This document shows, one piece after another, positions 34,971-48,099 of a DNA stretch of 64,000 nt. Both the position numbers and the translations under genes were made by a program. This DNA comes from Alligator mississippiensis (Eukaryota; Chordata; Crocodylia; Alligatoridae), in the NCBI RefSeq assembly GCF_030867095.1, contig NC_081835.1, positions 15,942,501 to 16,006,500 of the forward strand, in the 5' to 3' direction. Below the pieces are notes generated by a model, which saw nothing but the letters and a program-made list of their open reading frames with translations, was not told where the DNA came from and ran no database searches. Position 1 is the first letter of the stretch, and every line of letters starts with the position of its first letter.

Positions 34971-36599
34971 ATCTAGAAATGCTCATGATGAGTCATTAGG
35001 ATGGGGTCAAGACCCCTGACACAGGTTTGTCTGTATAAGTATTTTGCATTAGTGGCACAAAGTAGCTTGAAAACTGGTTTAGTGATGCAAGCCCTTTTAT
35101 TTTAAGAATTATTTTTCTATTTCATTTCTTCCAAGGAATCTGCTTAAGCTACACTGATAAAAGTCACACTGGAATGACAGTGTCTACACACACAAACTTG
35201 TACTGCTTTAATTGAAAGGATTTAAAAGCATGCCTTGATTTAAATATCGTAATTGCAAGTTTGAATTTATGCAAGGCTATCGAGCTCCTGCTTTCTAGTC
35301 TTTTAATATAAACGCCAAACATGTGACCCCTCTCCCCTCTGCTAGCCATGCTGTTCTTGTGTCCAAGTGAACTCTGGAGACTGGAATTCCATGATGTGAC
35401 ATCAGGGAGTTACACTTATTGCTATACAGTTCAGATTGAACATCTGATTTTTACTGGAAACCTTATCCTCCACTGGGTGGGGAGAAGAAGCTACGATGTA
35501 ATAGGGATTCCTGCCCCCACCAATATTTCTAACTTGTATAACCCTAATGTACAAGTAATTTTACAGAGTATGAGGATTAGCTCCAGATGAGGTGTTAGAG
35601 TCAGCTCTTGAGAAAATGCTATTTAGTCCTGCCTGGAAAAAGCAATGCATAATCAGGAGTTTATGTATGAGAGAAAGGTATTGAAAAGAGAAAAGTGATA
35701 CCTTGTAGTCACACTTGGGACCTTAAAGGACAACAGGGCTCCAGGAAACCTGCTCTGTTTATAAGCATTAGGTGAAAAATAAGCAGCAGTGAAGGGCTCT
35801 GCCTTGAGTCCTGAAGCGGTGTTGTACTATTAGTATTAGCAGCCAGGCTGCAAAGAGCAAACATTTTTATCACGTATATTAGGTTTTAATGGATGTCCTC
35901 TGGATAAAGCAGTTAATTTCTTTTTGAGTTCTTTCAATAGTAACAAAAGCATGAATACATAATAACAGTGCAGCATGGGAAAATTTAACTTCTGCTTTTA
36001 AAGACATAATCAAATTTACCAAGGCACGGTCATGCAGGAGTGATGGACAGCCGCAAATCTTATCTGTGGTTGTGCAATATAACTACTGTGTGTCAGACAT
36101 GAATGCAGGTATCAGCAGAGAGCAGCCGCATGGGTTATACGTGCAGTTGATCTGGTTGTGTCCCTGTACAGTGAGCAAAGACTTTTCCAAATACGCCAGT
36201 GCTGAACACTCTTTCATACCTAAACATTTGGTTTGATTTGAAAGTTTCCAGTAAAACTCTTGACCAGACCGAGGGCATTGATACAAAGCCTCAGACTTGC
36301 CATAAACAATAGGAATACCTTGCAGGTTACTGACAAACTCTCCTGTCATACCACGGCAAATCTTCTTAAACTGATGAATTTGTACCAGAGAACTGGAGCA
36401 AATTTGGCCCTATCATGTTTATATTCTAGGAGAAATTATGCCAATAGTTACTTCTATGCTATTGTTCATAGGTCAGCATTATTTTGATTTTATGCACCAG
36501 TTTTATCATTGCAAATTGAAAACACGCATCTTGATAGTTGTTGGCAACCTTAAATACAGGGAGGGAGAGTCTGTTCTCACATCTGCTCCTTGCACGATT
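34971..36599. other. Single-copy DNA, no gene seen
   Basis: No recognisable gene or repeat. Confidence 0.5.
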
Positions 36600-36790
36600 A
36601 TATTAGCGTGTGGTGGAAGGACGGCTTTGTGGTAAGGGTTGCAGGTGAGGACTTAAGAAATGTTCAGTTCAAAACCCTGCTCCTTCACAGGCTTCCTGTG
36701 TAGTAACTGTAGGAAAGTCACTTAGCTTCTCTAAGCTGGTAAAACGAGGACAAAGTCACATCCCTAAATCCAAAGGGCGTTATGAGGAAA
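36600..36790 (+). mobile_element. MIR/CORE-SINE, near full length but diverged
   Basis: TGTGGTAAGGGTTGCAGGTG followed by a B-box-like GTTCAAAACCC, then GTAGGAAAGTCACTTAGCTT, CTCTAAGCTGGTAAAACGAG and a GGGCGTTATGAGGA end, follow the MIR order from tRNA-like head to core to tail. Confidence 0.75.
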
Positions 36791-38629
36791 ATGGCACTGA
36801 AGACTGTGAGATGTTCTGATAGTCCAGAAGCAGATTGCATCTTATCCAGGGCCTGACAAAGCCTTGCATCAAGATACAGGTGGATACTCCAGGAGGGGCC
36901 ATTCGGGGCAGACCTGACCAGAGGATGACAACATTGCTTTGAAATTTGTTTTCACTGCGCACTAGGAAATTGAAACCTTTTGAAAGTTTTTGGGGAAAAT
37001 GGAATTATGTCAAGAGGGGATTGGGGGCACCATATAACATGGCACTTGGGGGACAGGCCTGGGGTGAGGGAGACTTAACTTCAAATCCCTGCTCTGCTTG
37101 CTTCGGGACAGAGGTTGTATCCCTGCTCAAGCCAGAACAGCTAGTGTAGGGAGCTGACATGGGATGTCCAACTTTCCAAGCAAATATCTTACACACCTAC
37201 ATACAGATGCTCTTTCTCATACAAATGTACATGCACATGTACATGCACTTTTGTTCTGACCAGCCCTAAAGCTGAGGTATACTCATGTACAGCAGTGTCT
37301 GACCTGGCTAGATTTCAGTGTCAGCCATGTCAACTCCCAGAAATAACCTGAAACCCGATGGTGAGATGGTGTGAAGTCTATCTTTGACCTCCTTTCCTTT
37401 GAGTAGTAGCACCTCCAAGGAGACACAGCTTAGACCATCTCCCCTAAGCAGGGCCAGGCCTGGGGCACGCTGGCAGAGCTGTGGAGAGGGATCTTGTCCA
37501 TCACCAGCCTCCTCAATGACAGTTAGGAAACTAAAAGCATGCAGCCTCAAAGTGTGTTGACCCTGTGGGAAAAATCCTCAATGTGCTGCTTTTTTGGACA
37601 CCCCCTCAGACATGAAGGCAATGCAAAGTGATGGTGGCAGGTTACTTACTACCTATTACAATGAAAACTACAAGACTGGTAAACTGGATTAGTATAACCT
37701 ATTTCCTTATCCTGGTATAGGGAGGAATGCTACTCTTTGTGGTAACTTCATCTTCCAACCCATTTCTGCTGTATAAAATTAGACAAGACTAATTGCCTAT
37801 GGGACTATGTGGCTATGTGACTCCTAGCTACTGACCAAACTAGTGTGTGATGCTCTGTGAAATAAAATGCTTTCCTATTATGTGATGAGAGTTGCCAACC
37901 TGTGGGGTCTGGTGCATCGCTGGTACAAAATTACTTTAGACATATCTATATATGCTTGTTATGGATGGGTGCAACATGCACCAAACTTGCCAAGTACCTT
38001 ACTAGCACCAGTCAAAGCACAAGTGTGTAATTATCTTAGGAAGATGTCCTTCATGTCTCAGAGATAGTCTTCTTCTCAAAGAATCTATTCCAGCTTTCAG
38101 GTGAGACCTAGTGCAGGGGAGCACAGACAGGAAGTTTGCAAGAGTTTCATCAGTTTGATGGTGTCATCCAGCTGAACTCAATGAAGCTACAAGTTGCTTA
38201 CCTCAACACTGGGAATTAGGGTATTTATTCACGGCTCCCAGTGACCTAGGGGTGGCATCGACTATGAACCTGGATGGCTTTCCACCATTGAGCAATACTC
38301 TGTCATCTGATTGGTCTTGCACCTCTTATTACTCTTTTAATAATGAGGTCGCCAGCAACTCATCTGTCATCTCTTAGAAAGTAAATCTGGACACAGTAAC
38401 TTCATTGTCACTAGCAGGAAGGCTGAATTTGTCCACCTGTCAGACTCAGTTTCAGGATATAGGAGGCCTTGTCCTTCAACCTTTATTCACACCAGCAGTC
38501 TTTACTAGAGTGACTCATTCCTCTGAGAAACCAGTAGAACAACTCAAGTGGAAAAATGTGTGTGATCAAACCCCTGGACACTGTTCTGGGTGCTGTCATA
38601 GCCTTCTTCTATGATCGTTTTCAGGACCA
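36791..38629. other. Single-copy DNA, no gene seen
   Basis: No gene or repeat supported. Confidence 0.5.
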
Positions 38630-38765
38630 GGATCATACTGAAGTTTTCCTATATGTAAAATGGAGATTGCGGTGTCTTTCCCACTGGAGATGGGAAAGAT
38701 GCAGAATTTAGTTTATTCATGTTTGGAAAGCAATCTTTGGTTGAAAGGTGCACTAGAAATGCTAT
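38630..38765 (+). mobile_element. CORE-SINE tail fragment
   Basis: GTTTTCCTATATGTAAAATGGAGAT and, about 90 bp later, TTTGGAAAGCAATCTTTGG plus TTGAAAGGTGCACTAGAAATGC resemble the SINE tail that ends in 'gaaaggtgctatataaatgc'. Confidence 0.55.
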
Positions 38766-39394
38766 GTACCAGTACTTTTAATTCCAGCAGATTTTATATT
38801 TTTATTTTGCCTCTCTCACCTACCCTGAGGTGGACACTTCCTTACTCTACAAAAAGGCCAAAGTGGGGCCTCATCCTTCTGTATCTAAATACAGTCGAAA
38901 CCAGCAGTGGCCTAAGAGAAAGGCCCCCATCTTGAGCGCTAGAGGAGGAGAGCCTGTGAATGATTTGGGCGTTTATACTTACACACAGAGATGAGCCAGT
39001 GTCTCTGCTTTCCTGAGTGAATCATAGCAACATTGTCGGAGGAAGCAAAAGGGAAAAAAAAAATCCTCCAAATGCAGATCAAAAGATGTGAGCGTGGAGA
39101 TTATTTCCTGCAAAGCAATCAGATAACATGTACTTTGCCCAGATGGTTATGAATATTAACCATTGCTGTTGTCAGATCTGAGCTATACCACCCTAGCTTC
39201 GCATTCCCCATATGATCCAAGGAACCGTGGTGACTCATAAACCTCGTAGATGTGTCACTGATTAATTTCCCCTCTCATCATACATACTGTATGAATTTCT
39301 GAAATGTGCTCTAAGATGTCGCTGGGGATGAAGTGTGGCTGAAGGTTGGAAGGACCACATGCCCTTTGTTACACTGTTTATGGGTGATGAAAAA
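38766..39394. other. Single-copy DNA, no gene seen
   Basis: Nothing recognised. Confidence 0.5.
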
Positions 39395-39610
39395 TAGAAG
39401 AGCTTTGCTGTAATTATCATTGGACAGACAGAGCAATTAAATTTTCTGTCTATTAGCGCCACCTCCGAATGGAACAACTTGACTTGAAATTAATGTTATT
39501 TTTGTAAATTTTTTTTAATGGTGCCATAATAATAAGATTGGCTGCAATTTACATTATACGTTTCATATAACTGCTTCCAGCGCTTGGTTTTTCACAGTAG
39601 AAAAATTCTC
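39395..39610. other. Candidate conserved non-coding block D
   Basis: Repeat-free TAAT-rich DNA (GCTGTAATTATCATTGG, AGCAATTAAATTTTC, GAAATTAATGTTATTT) with a CTCF-like word inside. Composition suggests an enhancer-like element; conservation is not testable here. Confidence 0.3.
39453..39463 (-). promoter_or_regulatory. Possible partial CTCF core
   Basis: TAGCGCCACCT matches one half of the CTCF consensus (reverse of AGGTGGCGCTA). The usual following GTGG is replaced by CCGAA, so the match is partial. Confidence 0.2.
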
Positions 39611-40825
39611 CCCTTGGTTTTCTAATCATTGTTGCACAGTATAAATAGGACAAAACCAGAATTATTTATCCTTTGAATCCACAACATTGACAGAAGCTGA
39701 GATCAGATCTAAACCACCTTGAGTTTTGAAAAACCAAAAGCACCCCTGAGTTTGTCCTTCTCTGTTCTATATACTGCCCACCAATAATAAACTGGCCAGT
39801 TGTCTTTTCATTTTTCTAAAGAACTTAGTGTTGGTAACAGATCCTGAGGCTGTTAGTGCCGTCTTCTGAAGACATTTTGGTGCAAGTACCATATTTGCCA
39901 CAGTAAAACACAGCTGTCTTCAACATCATCCTCCCCAGGTGTATCACCTTTAAAATAACCACTCTAAGACAGGGGAAGGCGCACTTCCATCCATTTGCTC
40001 CCCGTCACATGAATGAAAAGGGGCTATCAGGATGGTGTTTCTTGTAATGTGCCTACATTGCACAGGCTGCCTAATGCATGGCAAATATATTTGCTCATGG
40101 CTCACCTGGGCTGGATTTACAAATGAAAGGATCCATATGCCATTATGAAACCCTTGAGCTATCCAGTCTTCTATCAGCATTTATCTCCCTGATATATTTA
40201 AGCTTATGCAGCAGTACAAGCTATTTCACTGGCCAATGTACATATCCATCACCGACAGGTGTATACTGTTATATACAGTTAGTTGAGTTCAGGAAGGCTA
40301 TTTGGGTTGTAGCATTCCCATATAAAGGTTAATTGTTTCTGGGAAGCAGACATGAATCTCCATGGGCTATAAAACTGAAATACAATGGAGACTGTTTCAA
40401 ATTTTCCTGTTCCTGCTGGTATAGAAAACTGTGAGACAATGCATTGCAATGTGGATTCCATTGATTTGCAGATATCAGCAAGAAGCTTTCGAATGAGCTA
40501 TATGCTTAATGAACTTAGGTTGGTTTCCTGCTGGACAAGGGATCATGATGAGATGCATATTCACTCATATTCATATATGGGATGGTGGGTTTCATGCATC
40601 ACTTAAAAGATCGGTAGAGAAGACAAAGGAAATCTAATATGGTTTTTTACTATGGGTGTGGTAGAATTAGCCAACAAAATTAGGAGTATTATGTAATAGC
40701 TGCAAATGAACTAAAAGTTCAGTTCTGAACAGACCAGCTCTTTGGAACACTTCGGAGTCCAGATCCAACAGAAATATGTCTGACTGAGACCCTCTAATAA
40801 TAAATTAAGAGCAATGATTACATAG
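39611..40825. other. Single-copy DNA, no gene seen
   Basis: No supported feature. Confidence 0.5.
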
Positions 40826-40903
40826 ATTTCATAGATTTCATAGACATTAGGGCTGGAAGGGACCTCGAGAGATCGAGTCCAACCTCCTGCCCCAAGACAA
40901 ATT
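40826..40903 (-). mobile_element. CR1 LINE, very short 3' end (reverse)
   Basis: CATAGATTTCATAGATTTCA terminal microrepeats are followed by TTAGGGCTGGAAGGGACCTC and TCGAGTCCAACCTCCTGCCCC, the last ~75 bp of a CR1. This is extreme 5' truncation, usual for CR1. Confidence 0.9.
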
Positions 40904-41127
40904 ACATTGTTATATTTATAGTATACCTCTTCGTGGAGGATCTGAAAATAGTTCATATTGACTCTAGGGCCAATTTTGAAATATGTGATGGATGTATGAG
41001 TTATTCTTTGCTCAGAGTTATTCTTTCAAGCTGAAGAGAAGGCAGGCAGGAGAAGCAGACTGAAAAACTCTGCCTTGTTTGCATTCTCCAAGCAGCACAC
41101 TGAGCCCTGGGCTTAGCACTTTCAATC

Positions 41128-41168
41128 CCTGAATAAATGAATTAATGAATGAATGAATTAATTAATTC
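41128..41168. repeat. Short (AATG/AATT)n repeat
   Basis: Degenerate GAATAAATGAATTAATGAAT series. It lies directly beside the 3' end of the next CR1 fragment. Confidence 0.8.
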
Positions 41169-41170
41169 CT

Positions 41171-41390
41171 TCATAGTTTCATAGTTGTTAGGGGCTGGAA
41201 GGGACCTTACAGATCATCAGGTCCAGCCTCTCTGTGCTTGGGAAGGAAAGACCACTAGGGCAAATCACCCCAGCAAGATGGGTGTCAAGATGCTGTTTGA
41301 AGATGGCCAGGGTGGGTGACTGTACCTTCAAATTAATAGAACACGCCACAGCAGCATTCACTACTGCACTTTGTGGTAGCAAGTATATTT
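41171..41390 (-). mobile_element. CR1 LINE 3' end (reverse)
   Basis: On the minus strand it encodes the ORF2 end (SPTLAIFKQHLDTHLAGVI) and then the tail with GATGATCTGTAAGGTCCCTT. It ends at the CATAGTTTCATAGTTG microrepeat. The tail differs from the copies at 1 and 3639, indicating another CR1 subfamily. Confidence 0.92.
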
Positions 41391-44300
41391 AAGCCACGGT
41401 AACCATAAGGGTAAATCCTGACCTGCCAATCAAGGAGCCAAGAAGATAGGGAAAAGATCCCTTGTAAGTAAAGTTATGACTTAAGTCTGGTGAATCTCGC
41501 TGGAAATGTACAGTATTTTTTCTATTGATGCCTATCTAATATTCTTTATGATACTTTTAATACTGTGAAGGTAATTATGCTTTTTATTCAATTCTTCCAG
41601 CTGTAAGAAGAGGCCTCCAAGGTCTGCACAATAATTAAACAAACAAATAAATACAACTAAACCCCGAACTGGTGGTCGGATGTATTTAGTCATTCTGCTC
41701 TTCTGCCTGCTCCACGTGTAGGGTTCTATGTGCATGTTGTCTGTAGGGGCAGGTTCAATTTCCAGAGATGCAATCGTTGCAGCCTATTACAAAATAGATG
41801 TGGGCACACATACAGTGAGCAGCCTCTTGCGGGGATTTTGCTTTTGTTCTTTCTAATTGTTGACTTTAATCTAAAATGAGTCTTTTAGGCAGAAATGATG
41901 TGGTTGCTCCTTGTGGGAAAACAGAGCTGTCACAGTGCGGTGTGACCGCAAGTGGGGATTTAACCAAAGTAAGAACATTACATTGGGACCCAAACAATGC
42001 CCCTTGGTGCATACGTTCTGTTGTCCCAGTAACTTTTACAAACTCTAATGTGAGATGTTAAATTTTCATATCATGCAACCAAGAGGAGGCTTTGACCCTA
42101 GAGGTTTATAAATATGCATTCAGGGTTCTTTTAAATCAGGTGGTCCTCAAAGAAGTAATGCGTTGGTTAATTATATAATGCAGCTATGTTGGGATGGAAA
42201 ATTTTTCCCTTCATTCCAACCAGGTCCTGATCCAAACACAACTCTAGGGCAAGTATGTATATTCAGATGGAAATATGTCTCCCTGTATGGATAACAGGCT
42301 GAACACCTGCCTCACAGACTGAACAAATCATGTGTTTGTGAAATGTCAGATCAGGGCCAGTATCTGGAGTCAAACTTTGGAGCTCAAGCCCATCTCCAGT
42401 ACTAGGGAAAAGCTGGATCCTGCACCCATTGGTATCCCCAGGCTTTGCCCCATGTCCAGAATCCACCACCAAGTCAAAAACTTAGAGCATTTCCTAGATC
42501 CTGTATTCTTCCATGAAGAAGCCCCTTCTCCTTCTATTTCCCTCACCAATTTTAAATCTTGAAAGCAGCTGGTGTCTGAATGATTTGTGGCTTCCCTCAA
42601 ATTTACAGTCTAAGGAAGCTCCATGCAGTAGACTTCCACTTGGGTAGTAAGGCAAATGCCAGGAGCTGCCGTTCGGCTGTAAATGGTGAGATCTTTATCT
42701 TTATGGACTGAGGGACAGTAAAGTGCAGCTCTGTAGACTTCTGCATATTTGCTGAGCGCAAAGGGGGAACTGCACATAGTCACAGTCACAAACTGATTTC
42801 AGGAAAGTAGACACCAGGGAGTTTTATTATGAAACATGTGAAAATGAACTGCTGTTCCTTCTCAGGCTGGTCCCCCTCCACACAAATTGCCACCTCCCTG
42901 TAAAATCGCAGAGCAACAGAAAGGCATCTGAACTCATCTCTAATTGTTAACAGACCCTCACCTTAAAGAAGTAAATGTACTTATTAACTAACCCTTAAAA
43001 AATAATTGGTGTCAGCTAGAAAGACTGCCCTACAGTCAGGAAGCTCTGGGGTATTAACAAAATATTATGTCTTTTACTCCATTCTCCTTGTTTTCATATG
43101 CTGTAATTTTCACTTTATATTGAACTCCTCCCCAGAGTTGTAAAATTTCACTTGCCTTTAAATGTTGCCTTTCTCTCATCAGAGTGTGGATGAAGTGAAG
43201 TCTATAATAAAAATCAAGATTTATTAGCCTTTCTCCGCTGTCCCCAAGGCTTGAGAGAGGAGATTATTGGAGTTACCACATCAGATAGTCAACATGCTTT
43301 CAACAGTCATAAAACTTCTATTAGATGCAGTAAGGGGGTGGGGAGAGGCTTACTTCACAGCTACTGCTGAAAAAAACCTGCTGTAAAACTCAAAGATATT
43401 AGTTTCCTTCACACTATTTTGATTCCAGCTATGTGAGAAATAAATAATGTAGAATTAAAGTGAATCCCAATAAAAAAGGATATTGATAACCCTGCTTCTC
43501 AAATGGCAAGATATTGGACATGAAGAGTCAAAAGCAAACAAAGACAATGCTTTGGGATGTTTGGGGGCTGGGGTGGTGTTGGCATGGACCTGGTGCTTTC
43601 AGACAGAAGCAAATGTAATATGTTGGTTAGTTTTATTTCCTAAACAGCTGGGTCCTTGTACCTTCTGCTTGTCTTAAGGTGATCTTAGGGTTACTTCCTA
43701 CTCTTCCTGCAGCCAACGAGGGCATTGCCATTGATTAAAATGAAGTCGGATCAGCCCTGGAATCTTTAGATGCTGTAAAATGTAAGAAAAATCTTGGTCC
43801 ACGTTCAAATTTGGAGTAAGGTGGTGAATCTCCAGGAGCTCAAATTGCAGCTGATTCCCCTTCAGCTGAATTTGACTGGAAGAGGGAAGCTTCTCCAAGT
43901 GTCTGGCTCATAGGATTCTGCATTGCACCAACCCACCTCTATAACATTATTTTGGTAGCTAGGGGCATGGTGATGGAGGCAATAATGAGAGGTGGGTCTG
44001 AGCCACTGAACTGGGATGTAGATGTGGAATATTACTAAGTAGGTGTTAGGAGTCAGCATTGGGAGTGTGTCCTGCAACAAAATACTGGTGTGGACAGCAG
44101 GCTTGGATCCAGGCTTCACTCCCCCCATAGAATGGATTGGGTTCTTTTAATTGGAGCTGATTTCTATTAACTGTGTTCCCACCTCACTACCCCCAACATA
44201 TCTCTCTCACGTGTTCTTGACATTGCCATATTTATGGCACTGAAGAATGACAGCCGCTTGTAATCCAGACAGCAGGGACAACACAGCCAGTGGCAATGCA

Positions 44301-45000
44301 AACTCTTCCCATCCTTGAACACAGGAGTGTATCTAGCAGCGGGACAGGAGGTGATTTTCCCAGACTACCATTTACTTTGCGGCTACTGAATGTTCTCCCA
44401 TGGCACCTGAAGACTGAGCTAGTGTGGATGGACCAAGAAAACTAGTACCAGAGACTCTCACAGTCAGGTAAACAGAGAACCATAAAGAGGTCATACTAAA
44501 GACACGGGGCATGCTCATGCTCAGGCTGTTTTGTGCTTCTCCAGAGATCCTGAGCTGTCATAAGCTCAGGCTAACTTGCCACTTAAGCTGATTTTGCTGT
44601 TGCTTGACAGTGTCAGACCAACACAAAGCACTGGATAAAGCACAGTGAATCTGGGATAGTTTACGCATAGAAAGACTATAAGTTGACCAAATGAGCATTT
44701 TCTCACTATAACAACACACTGTAGTGATATCATGCATTCTGTAGAGGGGCTGAGAGCTAAACTCAGTTGGGCTAAAGACACTGCTTTTTGTGTGTGTTAG
44801 GTTTGATTTTTGGTGTGTCTCATGCTGGTGGGTGTAGAGATGGATGTGTTTGAATGACATGGAGGACTGAGCCACAACTTACCAGAGTAGGTGGGAAGTG
44901 CCAGAAGGGGAGAAACATCACATCCTGGCAGGAGTGTGGCAATATGATGGAATAACAACCACTGCACTTTGCTATTAAATTATTGCAGGGTTGTGGTTAG
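41391..45000. other. Single-copy DNA, no gene seen
   Basis: Long unique AT-rich stretch. Open frames up to 105 codons (44558-44875 minus) show no domain. No repeat family recognised. Confidence 0.5.
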
Positions 45001-45870
45001 TAGGCCTGTGCGAAGCAGCTAGTATTCACTTTGGATTTGGCCGATTCAGGGGACAGTGATTCAATTCAGTGATTCAAATCACTGTCCCCATCTGATTCGG
45101 ATGAATCTGATTCGGAGATTTGGCAGCAGCCAAATCTCCGAAGCAGCCAGGCCAGGCCCATCTCCCAGCCCGGCAATGGCTGCCTCACCCACCCCAGCTC
45201 CCGGCACTTGGAAAAAAAATGCCCCACTCAGCATGTGCTGCTGGGCGGGGGGAGCAATCCCCACTTCCCCTCACTGCCCTGCGCCAGGTGGGGGGCTCTG
45301 CATGAGTCCCCCAAGGCCACTGCAGGAGCCCTGAGTCCTGGGGCTTTCCTCTGGTTTTTTTCTCTTAAAGGGTTGGAGCCACAGTGGGTGGGGCAGCTAT
45401 GGGGGGCCTGGAAGAGCAGGGGGCGTCGGGGGGCTTGTGCAGAGCTCCCCATGTGGCATGGGGTCTTGGGGTCAGCGGGGATTGCTCCCCCCCCCACCTG
45501 GAAGCACCCAGTGAGTCAGGGCTTTTAAAGCTCTGGGAGCTGGGGTGGGTGGAGGCAGCCAATGGGGGGCTGGGGGAGCAGGCAGGGGATGAGGGCTGGC
45601 AGGGGTCCCCGCATGGTACCCTCGCCCAGTTCCCCCTTCCCCGCCCCCTACTTACCAGCATGGAGTCCGGGTCCAGCTCCCTGCTGCAGCCACCGGGGAC
45701 TGCCTGAATCTTCAAAGCTCTCCGAATCTTTTCCAAAGATTTGGAGAGCTTTGAATTGATTTGGACCATTTAAGTAGTCCCCGATTCAATTTGGATTTGG
45801 ATATTTGGCCACTGAATTGGGCTGTATCTCCTCCAAATCCAATCACCATCCAAAGCTTCGCACAGCCCTA
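45001..45870 (+). mobile_element. hAT-like MITE, copy 3 (870 bp)
   Basis: The ends TAGGCCTGTGCGAAGC and GCTTCGCACAGCCCTA match the family. TGGTTAG lies just outside both ends (44994-45000 and 45871-45877), a 7-bp visible part of the target duplication. The family hairpin is at 45049-45089 with 13-bp perfect arms. The GC-rich core aligns with copies 1 and 4 (GGAGCAATCCCC, TGGGGGGCTCTGCATGAG, GGGTTGGAGCC). The terminal CG in GCGAAGC is retained here but is TG or CA in other copies, so this copy may be younger. Confidence 0.9.
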
Positions 45871-46541
45871 TGGTTAGAGCTAGTTGATGGAAATTCTTCC
45901 TCCTTCCCCAGTTGATTTTTTTTGTTGAACTTTAGATTTCAGTGGGAAAAGGTGTATCAGCTTGGAGGGGTGGAGGGAGTGGGGAGTGACCATTTCCAGC
46001 TGGGATTTAGAGATAGCCAAGTATAAGGAGCAAGAATTTATTTCCTTAATCTTATAACATTGTAATGAGATCTTTTCCAAGTTCTTTACTGTCTACTGGC
46101 ATAAGGAGATCCTATATATCCTTTCAGCAACTCCACACTAAAATTGGTCACTTGGTTTCCCATTCATCCCCCACATTTACCCCAGCAGTCAATATCTGGG
46201 ATCTGAAACCCACATCTGGGTTCTTTCTGCTTTCTATTTTATTGCTTAAAGATACTGTTCATTTTAGAACTTAACTGGTTTTGCTGTTGACATTGCAGAA
46301 TAGACTCTAAATTCAATCTCCTGAAAATAGTTGTTACATGGAAATGGTCTAAAGTGCTTTTCTTTCCATAATCAGATGTAACTTTCTGAGATGCAAGGAA
46401 AGGGATTTGTTAAGATGAACGAAAAGATGCTATTTTTCATTCTCTCTAGCCTGCCACTTTGCTTTATTCTTGACCAGGCATGTGTTGCAAACACTGCCTA
46501 AAGCTGACTGTTTACCATTTTCTCTACCGATTGGCTACATA
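45871..46541. other. Single-copy DNA, no gene seen
   Basis: Nothing recognised. Confidence 0.5.
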
Positions 46542-46662
46542 TATATATGTATTTGTGTGTGTGTATGTGTGCAACTGTATGTATGTGTGTGTATGTACAT
46601 ATGTGTGTGTATGTGTGTGTGTATGTGTATATGTATATGTATGTGAGTGTGTGTATATCCCA
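46542..46662. repeat. (TG/TATG)n microsatellite
   Basis: About 120 bp of alternating purine-pyrimidine DNA built from TGTG and TATG units. The frames read through it on both strands are low-complexity artefacts. Confidence 0.95.
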
Positions 46663-48099
46663 TGTTTAGATACCAAGGTTGTGGATTCTTTGCATTATGT
46701 TCAATACCAAAGTAGTAGGTCATTGGGGGTACCCTTTTGAAAGCATTTATGTTCCTTAATATAGTAGGTAGGAGAAAGCGTCCCGAACCATGATATGCTG
46801 ATCTTTCTCAAAATTGAGGGGTACTAAATCAAGCCCATTACTAATCTCTGACACACTGCATAATGTTACAGGTTGCTGCAGGGGAGGAGGGAAGACACAG
46901 GGTACCACTATATTTGCTTGGGGTTATCATTGATTCTAACACAGTCTGCGAGGAGAGGAGAGGAAGCTGTTCTCCCTGCTGTAGTAGCACATTTTGTTTA
47001 CATGGAAATTAGGATTCTTGCCAGGTATATACTACTGTCTGTCAAGGGTATATCTCATTAATCACCCAGTTACCCAGACAGACCCAGAAGTCTTGTAGAG
47101 GTCCTCTGCGCTGAATGTTGTTTTGCCCCTGTCTGGCTCAGGAGCATCAATGCCACTCAAGAAGCATGTTCAGCACTACCAGTGTAATGTTTTTTCAGAG
47201 CATCACAAGCCTCACTTGAGGAGGTGTCTATTGTCTTTCTCCTCCTCCAGATGTTTCTCTTCTCCTTCCTATTTATGTTTTTGCAACCCCTCAGTCTATT
47301 TGTCTATTTAAGAGACAAATCCATGCATTCCTGCTGGTGTTCCTAACTTGCATTTTAGTCGCTGAGTGGGACGTAGTAGGTCAGGGGTTGCTGTTTTCCA
47401 AATGTTCTTACCCTTGGCCCTAAATGTGTTAATTTATGAGGAAAATGTGGGCACACAGTGGCATTAATGTAAGCCTCCTCTCTACTGAACTGGGACCTAC
47501 TAGACACTGTCCTACCAGGTTTCCATTTCCTGGGGCAACGAGGGATGGGGTCACGCACTGAAGCTTGGATCCAAACTGTCCAACTTTTGGACTTGGGGGT
47601 GTCACTTGCCAAGAGAATTGTTGTCTCTTGCCAATGGCTAGACCAAAGAAGAGGTTTATAAATCTCATATAATTTTCACATCTGTAGCTCAGGAATGGTT
47701 GGCTATTAAAGCCTCCCAACCAGTTGAGAGATCAGCCCAGGAATATGACAGACATTTCAGTTTGGCACCTAGCTCTGAAAGCACTTATAGACATCATAAA
47801 ATACAGTTACCTGGATTCTGGGGGTGGTTTCTCCTCCTTCCCCAACCAAACATGTCTTTCCTAGTGACCTGTTCTGCTGCTATTGTTGAGAAGGATGGTG
47901 CTTTCACATGGCTGGAGAATGTAAAGCATCATTATGGTTGTAATATAATAATCCTGAGGACATCTTCTAATCTAGATAACCTAGACTGTCCCATTCTCAA
48001 ATCAAGTGCAAATCCTCTCTATTTTATTCTTTTTATGTAAATTACTTAGGTTTCTCTCATTCCATGAATTACTCTAATACACACAGAAAAATTAATATA
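46663..48099. other. Single-copy DNA, no gene seen
   Basis: Overlapping frames occur on both strands at 47355-47719. No domain recognised. Confidence 0.5.
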
